In this document: in pieces, positions 16,524 to 23,822 of the stretch
How positions within the stretch are numbered: position 1 is the stretch's first letter
How the letters are laid out: every line of letters starts with the position of its first letter
DNA from: an uncultured Caryophanales bacterium
Lineage (GTDB): Bacteria > Bacillota_I > Bacilli_A > RFN20 > CAG-826
Assembly (NCBI GenBank): GCA_946407815.1
Contig: CAMJPB010000001.1
Location: forward strand, 372,001 to 436,000
Length of the DNA: 64,000 bases
Direction: 5' to 3'
Made by a program: the position numbers and the translations under genes
Notes under the pieces: generated by a model
Databases searched by the model: none
Told to the model about the DNA's origin: nothing
The model's input: only the letters and a program-made list of their open reading frames with translations

Positions 16524-16558
16524 ATTATATTTCAGTTGTCCACAAAATGAAGACAACT
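16524..16558 (-). promoter_or_regulatory. Promoter of the BRO-N/Fic gene with overlapping 25-base palindrome
   Basis: A TATAAT -10 box (minus strand, 16529-16524) is preceded by AGTTGTC N11 GACAACT (16534-16558), which covers the spacer and -35 region. A protein bound here would block transcription. The same palindrome recurs inside the gene. Confidence 0.6.
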
Positions 16559-16570
16559 CGCATAAAATAA

Positions 16571-16598
16571 AAACTTTGACACGATTTTGTATCAAAGT
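16571..16598 (-). terminator. Terminator after tRNA-Thr
   Basis: AACTTTGA and TCAAAGTT form an 8-bp stem; on the minus strand it is followed by TTTTTATTTT. It lies 14 bases beyond the tRNA 3' end. Confidence 0.8.
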
Positions 16599-16611
16599 TG
16601 GTCATATAACC

Positions 16612-16685
16612 TGGTGCCTCCACGCAGAGTCGAACTACGCATTGATCCTTACCATGGATCCGTTATACCGATTAACTATGGAGGC
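16612..16685 (-). tRNA. tRNA-Thr (GGT anticodon)
   Basis: A full cloverleaf on the minus strand: acceptor GCCTCCA/TGGAGGC, D-stem GTTA/TAAC, anticodon stem GATCC/GGATC with loop ATGGTAA (anticodon GGT, reads ACC), T-stem CGTAG/CTGCG with loop TTCGACT, discriminator A and an encoded CCA. Its 3' end faces the probable island, and a partial copy lies at 9608-9632. Confidence 0.95.
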
Positions 16686-16715
16686 AACGCGATAATTATA
16701 TATATAAACTTTTAC

Positions 16716-18011
16716 TTATTCAACAAATTCTCCAAATAAATCGTAAATATATGCGTTAGTGATTTTAACTTTGACTACATCACCGATTTTATGTTCTTTA
16801 GTTGATACAAATGAAATCTTGCCATCAATGTCATCAGGAGCATTCCAATATGAACGAAGTCCATACACCTTATTTGTAGCATTATATTCCACCACAATTC
16901 CTTCCATAATTTCACCAATTAAATCTTTGTTATTTTGATAAGAAATCTTCTTTTGGACTTCCATAATTTTACCAAGTCTAGCCTTCTTTAATTTTTCGTC
17001 AACTTGGTTAGGATAATCATATGCTTTTGTGCCATCTTCTCTTGAGTAAGTGAAGGCTCCCATATGATTAAATTTATTCTTCTTGGTGAAGGCGACTAAA
17101 TTCACAAAATCGTTATCAGTTTCACCTGGAAAACCTACTATGTAGGTTGTTCTTAAAATTGCATGCGGAATTTCCGCTCTAATTTTATCAATTAAAGCTT
17201 GGTAAGACTGACCAGTTCCTCTTCTTAACATACCCTTTAAAACAGGGTCTGATGAGTGCTGGAAAGGTATGTCAAAATAAGGGGCAATTCGAGGGTTATT
17301 TTTGATCAATTTTATGAGCTCATCGCTGATCTCATCTGGGTAAAGATAGAGTAATCTAAATGAGATGAATTCTTTGATTTTTAAGAGCTCACTTAAGAGG
17401 TCCACAATTGTCTTTGGCTCTTTAAAATCTGAGCCATATCTTGTGGTGTCTTGAGAGATCAAAACAAGTTCTTTTATGCCGTTTTTCGCAAGTAATTTTG
17501 CCTCTTCCACCACGTCATCAAATGGACGGGAACGGAAATGACCACGAATTAGAGGGATTGCGCAATAAGCGCAACAGTTATTACAACCTTCACTTATACG
17601 TAAATACGCCATAAATGGAGGTGTTGAAAGCATTCTAACAAATGGATTAAGTTGCTCGACTTCAATTTTATTCTCAAATAGCGATTCAATACGTTCTGCA
17701 AAGTGGGCGTAGTCTCTAAGTGGAATCCATAAATTGACTTCTGGAATTGAGGCTTTTAACTCATCTAAATATCTTTCAACTAGACAACCTGTAACCACTA
17801 CTTTTTTGCCGTATTTTATGACATCTAAAATGTTTGCTATTGATTCTTCTTTAGAAGATTCAATAAAGCCACATGTATTGACAATAATGACATCACTATC
17901 TTCAATGGTGTTTACAACCTCAAATTTTGAGTTTGCAAGTGCGCCTAAAATCATCTCGCTATCGACGAGATTTTTGCTACAACCTAAAGATATTAATCCG
18001 ACTTTAATCAT
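16716..18011 (-). CDS. rimO: Ribosomal protein S12 methylthiotransferase RimO
   Basis: A 431-residue radical-SAM enzyme that adds a methylthio group to an aspartate of ribosomal protein S12. The N-terminal domain has the three cysteines of one iron-sulfur cluster (C11 in SLGCSKN, C47 in NTCGF, C76 in VTGC). The radical-SAM motif CNNCCAYC has C143, C147 and C150. A C-terminal TRAM domain (about 365-430) completes the family order. SLGCSKNLVDSE at the start distinguishes RimO from MiaB. The tRNA-Thr gene follows 30 bases after its stop, and the secreted nuclease gene lies upstream on the same strand with a terminator between. Confidence 0.95.
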   Translation of the reverse strand: MIKVGLISLGCSKNLVDSEMILGALANSKFEVVNTIEDSDVIIVNTCGFIESSKEESIANILDVIKYGKKVVVTGCLVERYLDELKASIPEVNLWIPLRDYAHFAERIESLFENKIEVEQLNPFVRMLSTPPFMAYLRISEGCNNCCAYCAIPLIRGHFRSRPFDDVVEEAKLLAKNGIKELVLISQDTTRYGSDFKEPKTIVDLLSELLKIKEFISFRLLYLYPDEISDELIKLIKNNPRIAPYFDIPFQHSSDPVLKGMLRRGTGQSYQALIDKIRAEIPHAILRTTYIVGFPGETDNDFVNLVAFTKKNKFNHMGAFTYSREDGTKAYDYPNQVDEKLKKARLGKIMEVQKKISYQNNKDLIGEIMEGIVVEYNATNKVYGLRSYWNAPDDIDGKISFVSTKEHKIGDVVKVKITNAYIYDLFGEFVE

Positions 18012-18022
18012 TATTTGAATAA

Positions 18023-18040
18023 AGGCCTCAGTTGAGGCCT
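18023..18040 (-). terminator. Terminator after the secreted nuclease gene
   Basis: AGGCCTCA, loop GT, TGAGGCCT: a perfect 8-bp stem six bases past the nuclease stop, followed by TTTATT on the minus strand. Confidence 0.8.
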
Positions 18041-18045
18041 ATTTG

Positions 18046-19026
18046 TTATGCATTGATAATTTTATCAAGGAGTTCTGGATAATCAACGAATGGGTTTCTG
18101 TTACCTTGAATCTTTTGAACTGTGTTATTACGAAGTTTCTCAACATCTGATGGTGGGTCAATTTGATTCCATCTGCTTAAAACTTCTAAACATTTATCTT
18201 CACTATCATAACCGATTACATCGGTTAAGTTTAATGTTGCTTTCATCATATCAGCATAAACATAAGTGTATTTACCTGATACTTTTGATCCAGTTGGAGT
18301 GTAGCCTCTTGATTTATAGTGAAGCCAGACATATAAAACGACACGAGCGACATCGCCTTTCATTTCATCAGCTGGTTCACATCTTTTGGCGTATTCTTTG
18401 GCTGAATCATAGCCTTGGATTTTAATCTTATATTTTCCACCGCTTTCCCCGGCTTCAATGACTTCATCACGATATTCTGCCATTTCAGGATCACTAAATG
18501 AAACGAACTTAGAGTTTCCTCTTTGAGTATTAATCTTAGAATTACATGTTCTAATGTGGTATAAATCACTACCGCCACCAATATATTTATCGTAATCTAC
18601 ATAGTAGATTCCAGAGTTTTCTTTATGATCCCAAAGTGAATCACTAGATGCACATGGCCAGACGTGTTCTCTAGTGCCATAGCCACCTTGTTCTTTGCCT
18701 GTGTAGAAATATTGGTTTGTGGATGAACCTGATTTAACTGCTTCAGCAGAATCATGTGAACTTGTCTTTATAAAGTAACTATTCACTTGACTATAAGTAA
18801 CCCATTGAGTGTGTTTTTCCCAACAGTTTCTTTGAAGTTCAAGGGTAAGACGTTCACCTTTCTTATTTAAATCATAACCATCGTAATACTTATCTAAAGT
18901 TTTTTGACTTGTGCCACTTCCACTTCCGCCGCCACCTGTAGGATCAGTGATTGTAATCCAATCACATCCTGTTAATGTCATTGACAAAAAGAGCACAGGA
19001 AGGATAAATCTAAATTTTCTTTTCAT
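18046..19026 (-). CDS. Endonuclease I-family lipoprotein nuclease
   Basis: The start at 19026 (MKRKFRF) has AGAGGTC seven bases upstream; the frame opens at 19053 without a ribosome site. The 326-residue product has a lipoprotein signal (lipobox TLTGC, Cys21), a Gly/Ser linker and an endonuclease I domain of the Vibrio/E. coli EndA type. Its signature motifs are REHVWP at 119-124, DLYHIR at 154-159 and N…RGN at 162-171, which hold the metal and catalytic residues. It probably degrades extracellular DNA or RNA at the cell surface for nucleotide scavenging, a common need in Mollicutes-like bacteria that make few nucleotides. That purpose is an inference; the family is clear. Confidence 0.88.
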   Translation of the reverse strand: MKRKFRFILPVLFLSMTLTGCDWITITDPTGGGGSGSGTSQKTLDKYYDGYDLNKKGERLTLELQRNCWEKHTQWVTYSQVNSYFIKTSSHDSAEAVKSGSSTNQYFYTGKEQGGYGTREHVWPCASSDSLWDHKENSGIYYVDYDKYIGGGSDLYHIRTCNSKINTQRGNSKFVSFSDPEMAEYRDEVIEAGESGGKYKIKIQGYDSAKEYAKRCEPADEMKGDVARVVLYVWLHYKSRGYTPTGSKVSGKYTYVYADMMKATLNLTDVIGYDSEDKCLEVLSRWNQIDPPSDVEKLRNNTVQKIQGNRNPFVDYPELLDKIINA

Positions 19027-19085
19027 AACGTTGACCTCTAAGATATTATACAAACTTTTTATAAAAAATGTTACTAATAAGGAAA

Positions 19086-20291
19086 TTATTTAAGAATTTT
19101 TCGATAGATTTTCTTGAAATCTTCTCTATTAAATTCTTTTGGAACTGGGTACAAAGGATTACCTTCTTTAATAGCAAAATTGATCATCTCATCAACATCC
19201 TTTTCATTGTAAGAAATATCAAAATCCCCAGGAATTCCCATAGATTTATTCAAATTTCTAATCCAATCGATGAATTTTTCGGCCTTTTCTTTGTTGCTTA
19301 AATTTTTGTCACAAAGTTCAATTTCATCAGACAAAATTGCAAGTCTTTTGTAACAACTTTTTCCGAAAGCTTCTAGGACGTAAGGAAGGATGATTGCATT
19401 AGCAAGTCCATGCGGGACATTGTATTTTCCACCTAAACTATGAGCAATTGCGTGAACATAACCGACATAAGCTCTAGTGAAAGCAACACCAGCATAATAT
19501 GCGGCTTTTTGCATGTTCTTTCTGTAGTCTAAATTGCTACCATCTTTATAGCTTAAATAAAGGTAGTCATTTATCAATTTCACCGCGATTTTCGCAGAAT
19601 TTTTGGTTTTTCTAGTGTTTGAATGACCAATAAATGCTTCCACTGCATGAGTCAAAGCATCCATACCAGTTGTAGATGTAACTTTAGGTGGTAACCCTAC
19701 TAAAAGCGAAGGATCTAAAACTGCATATTTTGGGATTAAATGTGGGTCATTGATCGCGTATTTATGATGTGTTTCTTCGTTAACTATAACAGCGGCTAAG
19801 GTAGTTTCACTTCCTGTTCCCGCGGTTGTTGGAACGGCGATAAGGAAAGGCAAAGCCTTTCTAATCTTTAATAATCCCTTAAGTTTCTCGACTGTTTTCT
19901 TTTTGTTTGTGGCTAACGCTCCAATCATTTTGGCGCAGTCCATGGCAGAACCACCACCAACGACAACAATTGAATCACAACCATTCTCATTAAAGACTTT
20001 TAAGCCATCATTAACGTTTTTAATTGTGGGATTAGCAACAACATCATAAAAGTATCCGTATTCAATACTTTCTTCTTTTAAAGAAGCAAATAATGGGTCT
20101 AATAGATTAAGAGAATGAATTCCTTTATCAGTGACAATTAAAGGCTTTTTTAGCCCTTTTTCTTTTAATAAAGAAGGAATCTTTTTAAGTGAGCCTTCAC
20201 CTTCAATTACTTTCGGTTCTTTAATTCCTAAAAAGTAAGAAGCGAGTCTAAATGTGAACTGATAAAGCCTATAAAATGGAGTTTGAATCAT
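19086..20291 (-). CDS. Iron-containing alcohol dehydrogenase
   Basis: The start at 20291 (MIQTPFYR) has AGGAG eight bases upstream. The longer frame to 20324 would begin inside the oppF terminator. The 401-residue product is a group III metal-dependent alcohol dehydrogenase: nucleotide-binding VVVGGGSAMDCAK, PTTAGTGSE, and metal-site segments GMDALTHAVEAF and HSLGGKYNVPHG with conserved His residues. It should interconvert an alcohol and aldehyde with NAD(P)H in fermentation. It resembles butanol/lactaldehyde dehydrogenases, but the substrate cannot be fixed. It follows oppF on the same strand but is separated by a strong hairpin, so some independent expression is likely. Confidence 0.9.
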   Translation of the reverse strand: MIQTPFYRLYQFTFRLASYFLGIKEPKVIEGEGSLKKIPSLLKEKGLKKPLIVTDKGIHSLNLLDPLFASLKEESIEYGYFYDVVANPTIKNVNDGLKVFNENGCDSIVVVGGGSAMDCAKMIGALATNKKKTVEKLKGLLKIRKALPFLIAVPTTAGTGSETTLAAVIVNEETHHKYAINDPHLIPKYAVLDPSLLVGLPPKVTSTTGMDALTHAVEAFIGHSNTRKTKNSAKIAVKLINDYLYLSYKDGSNLDYRKNMQKAAYYAGVAFTRAYVGYVHAIAHSLGGKYNVPHGLANAIILPYVLEAFGKSCYKRLAILSDEIELCDKNLSNKEKAEKFIDWIRNLNKSMGIPGDFDISYNEKDVDEMINFAIKEGNPLYPVPKEFNREDFKKIYRKILK

Positions 20292-20315
20292 AAATTTTTC
20301 TCCTAAATATAAGAA

Positions 20316-20335
20316 AACGGACATAAATGTCCGTT
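20316..20335 (-). terminator. Terminator of the opp operon
   Basis: AACGGACA, loop TAAA, TGTCCGTT: a perfect 8-bp stem overlapping the oppF stop codon, followed by TTCTTATATTT on the minus strand. Confidence 0.8.
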
Positions 20336-21821
20336 ATTTCTTGTTTTCTTTCTTGTCAAGCTCAGCAATTTCCTTGCGGTATTTCTTCATTTCTTCGCTG
20401 TTGGCTAAGATCCAGTGACCTGGAACAATCTCTTGAAGAGATGGTTTTTCCTTAGAATAATCATGAGCTGTACGAGGATCATAAACGATTCTTTGACGTG
20501 TCTTTTCAGTTAGTGGATCTGGCTTTGGAATAGCTGATAAAAGTGCTTTTGCGTATGGGTGAAGAGGATGTTTAAATAATTCTTCACTACTTGCAAGTTC
20601 AACCATCTCACCAAAATACATAACTGCGATACGATCGCAGAAGTACTTAACAACTGATAAGTCATGGGCAATAAACATAATTGTTAAACCCATTTCTTCC
20701 TTAAGATCGTTAAGAAGGTTAATGATTTGGGCTCTAATTGAGACGTCAAGAGCAGAAATAGGTTCATCACAAATTAAGAATGATGGGTTCATAACAAGGG
20801 CTCTTGCAATACCAATTCTTTGACGTTGACCACCACTAAATTCGTGTGGATAACGAGAGGCGAATTCTGGAATAAGTCCGACTTTTGTTAAGACATCAGC
20901 GACTTTTTTGCTGTTAGCAAACTTGTTATGTTGTCCTTGAATGTGAAGACCTTCTTGAATAATGTCTTCAACAGTCATTCTAGGATCAAGAGAATCAACA
21001 GGATCTTGGAAAATCATTTGCATTTTGCTCATGAGTTTCTTATCAACATGTCTATTATCAAACTTAATTTGTTTGATGATTTCTTTTTGCTCTTTTCTAG
21101 TTTTACGAATCTTTTCTTTTTGAGCTAGAATTTTTTCGTTATATTTCTTAGTAATTTCTGAGCGTTTTGCCTTTAATTCTTCGCTTTCAGGAAGTTTTTG
21201 GAAAGACTTTTTAGATTCTCTGATTTGGTTTTTTAAAGAAGAAATATTCTTTTCAATTAATTCTAAATCATGTCTAAATTTAGCTTTTGCTTCTTGTTTA
21301 CGTTGTGCTTTTTCTTCGTAGTTATCAATTCCACTTATACCCATCATGGTTTCTTCGTAACCATGTTTAAGTAAAGTCTTAGAATCATAAGCTTTTTCTA
21401 AGTTAACTTCTAACTTTTTAAGCTTTTCAACGTCGCCACTAGAAATAGAGGCAAAGTATAATTCAGCTTCTTTTTGAAGCTTGTAGTCTTTAATGTTACG
21501 TCTTCCTTTAATTCTAGACCATTTAATTTCTTTTTCGTTCCAACGTTTACCAGCGGATATACGATAACCTTCAAAATAAATTGAACCAGAAGTAATATCA
21601 TAAAGACGAATCATTGAACGTCCTGTTGTGGTTTTACCACAACCTGACTCACCAACAACACCGAAACACTCGCCCTTTTTAATATCAAAAGAGACGTCAT
21701 GAACGGCTTTTGTGGTAAATGAGTTAGCGCCATGTCCGAACTTAAAGAATTGTTTTAAGTGACGAACTGAGACTTCAATATTATTATCGACAAGTTCTTG
21801 TCTATATGAAACCTTACGCAT
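20334..21821 (-). CDS. oppF: Oligopeptide ABC transporter ATPase OppF with coiled-coil insertion
   Basis: One of two cytosolic ATPases that power peptide import. Walker A GESGCGKT is at 57-64, the Q-loop FQDPVDSLDP starts near 271, the signature SGGQRQR near 329, Walker B FLICDEP near 349, and the OppF-type C-terminal P-loop partner region HPYAKALLSAIPKPDP closes the domain. The protein has 495 residues against about 310-330 for typical OppF. The extra length is one Lys/Glu-rich coiled-coil segment of about 170 residues (90-262) between Walker A and the Q-loop. It overlaps the end of oppD by 8 bases. Enlarged Opp ATPases are known in mycoplasmas; the purpose of the insert is not. Confidence 0.93.
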   Translation of the reverse strand: MRKVSYRQELVDNNIEVSVRHLKQFFKFGHGANSFTTKAVHDVSFDIKKGECFGVVGESGCGKTTTGRSMIRLYDITSGSIYFEGYRISAGKRWNEKEIKWSRIKGRRNIKDYKLQKEAELYFASISSGDVEKLKKLEVNLEKAYDSKTLLKHGYEETMMGISGIDNYEEKAQRKQEAKAKFRHDLELIEKNISSLKNQIRESKKSFQKLPESEELKAKRSEITKKYNEKILAQKEKIRKTRKEQKEIIKQIKFDNRHVDKKLMSKMQMIFQDPVDSLDPRMTVEDIIQEGLHIQGQHNKFANSKKVADVLTKVGLIPEFASRYPHEFSGGQRQRIGIARALVMNPSFLICDEPISALDVSIRAQIINLLNDLKEEMGLTIMFIAHDLSVVKYFCDRIAVMYFGEMVELASSEELFKHPLHPYAKALLSAIPKPDPLTEKTRQRIVYDPRTAHDYSKEKPSLQEIVPGHWILANSEEMKKYRKEIAELDKKENKK

Positions 21822-23820
21822 TTGCTTTTCCTCCTTTCTTTGCTTTTAAGGAGTTAGCGATACGAGTTTTAACAATCGCCGGCATTTCAACTTTTGGAGC
21901 ACGTGGATCAAGTAACCACGTTGCTGCGTAGTGAGTATCACTAACTTTAAAGAATGGAGGTTCTTTTTCAAAGTCGATCTTCATTGCGTATTTACTACGT
22001 AAAGCGAATGCATCACCCTTAGGTGGATAAATCATATTTGGAGGTGTGCCTGGAATTGCTTCTAACTTTTCATTAGAGTCAACATCAGGAATTGAGGAAA
22101 GAAGGGCCCACGTATATGGATGCTTTGGATCATAGAAGATTTCTTCTTCGGTTCCATACTCAACAATCTTACCAGCATACATAACAGCGACTCTATCAGC
22201 CATGTTAGCAACGACACCTAAGTCGTGGGTAATAAAGATACATGAAAGTTGTCTTTCCTTCTTTAAATTATTGATAAGCTCAAGAATTTGAGCTTGAATT
22301 GTAACGTCAAGAGCAGTTGTAGGTTCATCACAGATTAAAATATCTGGATCTGCCGTTAAAGCAATAGCAATAACGATTCTTTGTCTCATACCACCTGAGA
22401 ATTCAAATGGATATTGTCTGAAACGTTTTTCTGGATCTTTAATACCGACCTCTGCCATAACCTTTAAAGCTCTAGCTTTTGCTTCAGCTTTTGTAATCTT
22501 AAGGGTTGAAATGTACTTATCTTTAGCAAGTTTACGTTCGTGTAAGTATTGTCTAAAGGCATTTTTCTTACCACTTCCTGAAATATCACCGCTGAAGACA
22601 AATGATAAGACAACAAAGAGAATAAGTAATGCAAGCATTACACCATAGATTGTAAAGACTAAAGCAGGGTTAACAAATAAACTTAAAAGTGCAAACAATA
22701 TTGATAAACCTAAGAAACCAATTAAGACACCATAGAAAAGCTTTCTAGACATCTTGGTCTCGCCTTTATTCTCAACTTTTGATTGTTTAACGTTTTGCTT
22801 ACTTGCTTTACGTTTTGCCTTAATTTTGGCAATTTCAGCCTTATAGGCTGCACGTTGTTCTTTCCTATAAGCCTTAACTTGTTTTTTGGCTTCTTTTGAC
22901 TTCTTATTGAAAGCAGCCTTATTTTCTTTAATGATTGGTTTAAATTGAGCTTTAAGTGAAGCTTTAACTTCTTTAGACATTGCTTGAAGTTCTCTAATTT
23001 CGCTGTCGAAATGTTCAGAAATCTTGGCAATTTCTTCATTAGAAGCTTTCACTAAATCAGCTCTAGAATCATTAACTGCTTTAAAGTCAGTTTGATACTC
23101 TTCTCTTGCCTTAGCAAGTTTAGCTTCTCTATCTTCCTTAGCTTTAGCTAAGAATGCTTCTTTTTCAGCATCGCTCATTGAAGCAGCTTCAAGTTTTTTG
23201 TTATTGAATTCATCATCAATATTAAACTTTAGTGAACCAAATTCTCTCTTAAGAGCGTATTTTTTACCTTCCATCTCGTTAACGACATGATTTTTGGCTT
23301 GGTTAATTTGTTTTTTCTTCTCAGATTTAAGGAATTTGATGTTTTCGGAATATTTAGCTAAACCAGTTCTAAGTTCAGTTTCAGCGTTTTTGTATGCGAC
23401 AAGTTCATCTGCGACTAAATCGTCATACATTTTCTTAGTTCTAGAGCCATTGATTAACATAGCCTCGGTAATTTGTTTACCGATTCTCATAATTGGGTTA
23501 AGCGAAGAAAGTGGGTCTTGGAAAATCATTCCAATCTTATGGCCCCTAATACGATGGAATTCGTCTTCAGAAACTTTTGTTAAGTCTTCACCTTCATACA
23601 TGATAGATCCGTTAACAACACGACCATTTTTGGACAAAATACCCATAATAGCCTTGTTTGTGACGGATTTACCTGAGCCAGATTCTCCAACGATACAAAG
23701 AGTTTCACCTTTGTATAAATCGAAACTTACGCCTCTAACAGCTTGGACGTAACCATGGTCTGTGGAGAAATGAATTCTAAGGTCTTTGACACTTAGTAAA
23801 GGAGTTTTTGTCTTTTCCAT
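21814..23820 (-). CDS. oppD: Oligopeptide ABC transporter ATPase OppD with coiled coil and transmembrane hairpin inserted
   Basis: Walker A GESGSGKS is at 45-52, the Q-loop FQDPLSSLNP at 100-109, the signature FSGGMRQR at 474-481, Walker B ILICDEP at 494-500 and the switch His in FITHDLG near 529. The end has the OppD-type PYTWALLSSIPDV and PGTPPNM segments. Typical OppD has about 330-360 residues; this has 668. Residues about 125-445 are inserted between the Q-loop and the signature: a long charged coiled coil, then two hydrophobic helices (about 361-383 and 385-409) forming a membrane hairpin, then a basic stretch. So this ATPase subunit appears anchored in the membrane by itself. The core motifs are intact, so transport activity is expected. 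Confidence 0.93.
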   Translation of the reverse strand: MEKTKTPLLSVKDLRIHFSTDHGYVQAVRGVSFDLYKGETLCIVGESGSGKSVTNKAIMGILSKNGRVVNGSIMYEGEDLTKVSEDEFHRIRGHKIGMIFQDPLSSLNPIMRIGKQITEAMLINGSRTKKMYDDLVADELVAYKNAETELRTGLAKYSENIKFLKSEKKKQINQAKNHVVNEMEGKKYALKREFGSLKFNIDDEFNNKKLEAASMSDAEKEAFLAKAKEDREAKLAKAREEYQTDFKAVNDSRADLVKASNEEIAKISEHFDSEIRELQAMSKEVKASLKAQFKPIIKENKAAFNKKSKEAKKQVKAYRKEQRAAYKAEIAKIKAKRKASKQNVKQSKVENKGETKMSRKLFYGVLIGFLGLSILFALLSLFVNPALVFTIYGVMLALLILFVVLSFVFSGDISGSGKKNAFRQYLHERKLAKDKYISTLKITKAEAKARALKVMAEVGIKDPEKRFRQYPFEFSGGMRQRIVIAIALTADPDILICDEPTTALDVTIQAQILELINNLKKERQLSCIFITHDLGVVANMADRVAVMYAGKIVEYGTEEEIFYDPKHPYTWALLSSIPDVDSNEKLEAIPGTPPNMIYPPKGDAFALRSKYAMKIDFEKEPPFFKVSDTHYAATWLLDPRAPKVEMPAIVKTRIANSLKAKKGGKANA

Positions 23821-23822
23821 AA

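Noticed and set aside
22722-23039. Lys-rich 105-codon minus-strand frame within oppD
   Set aside because: It is a frame-shifted reading of the coiled-coil insert of oppD, whose own frame has intact ABC motifs on both sides.
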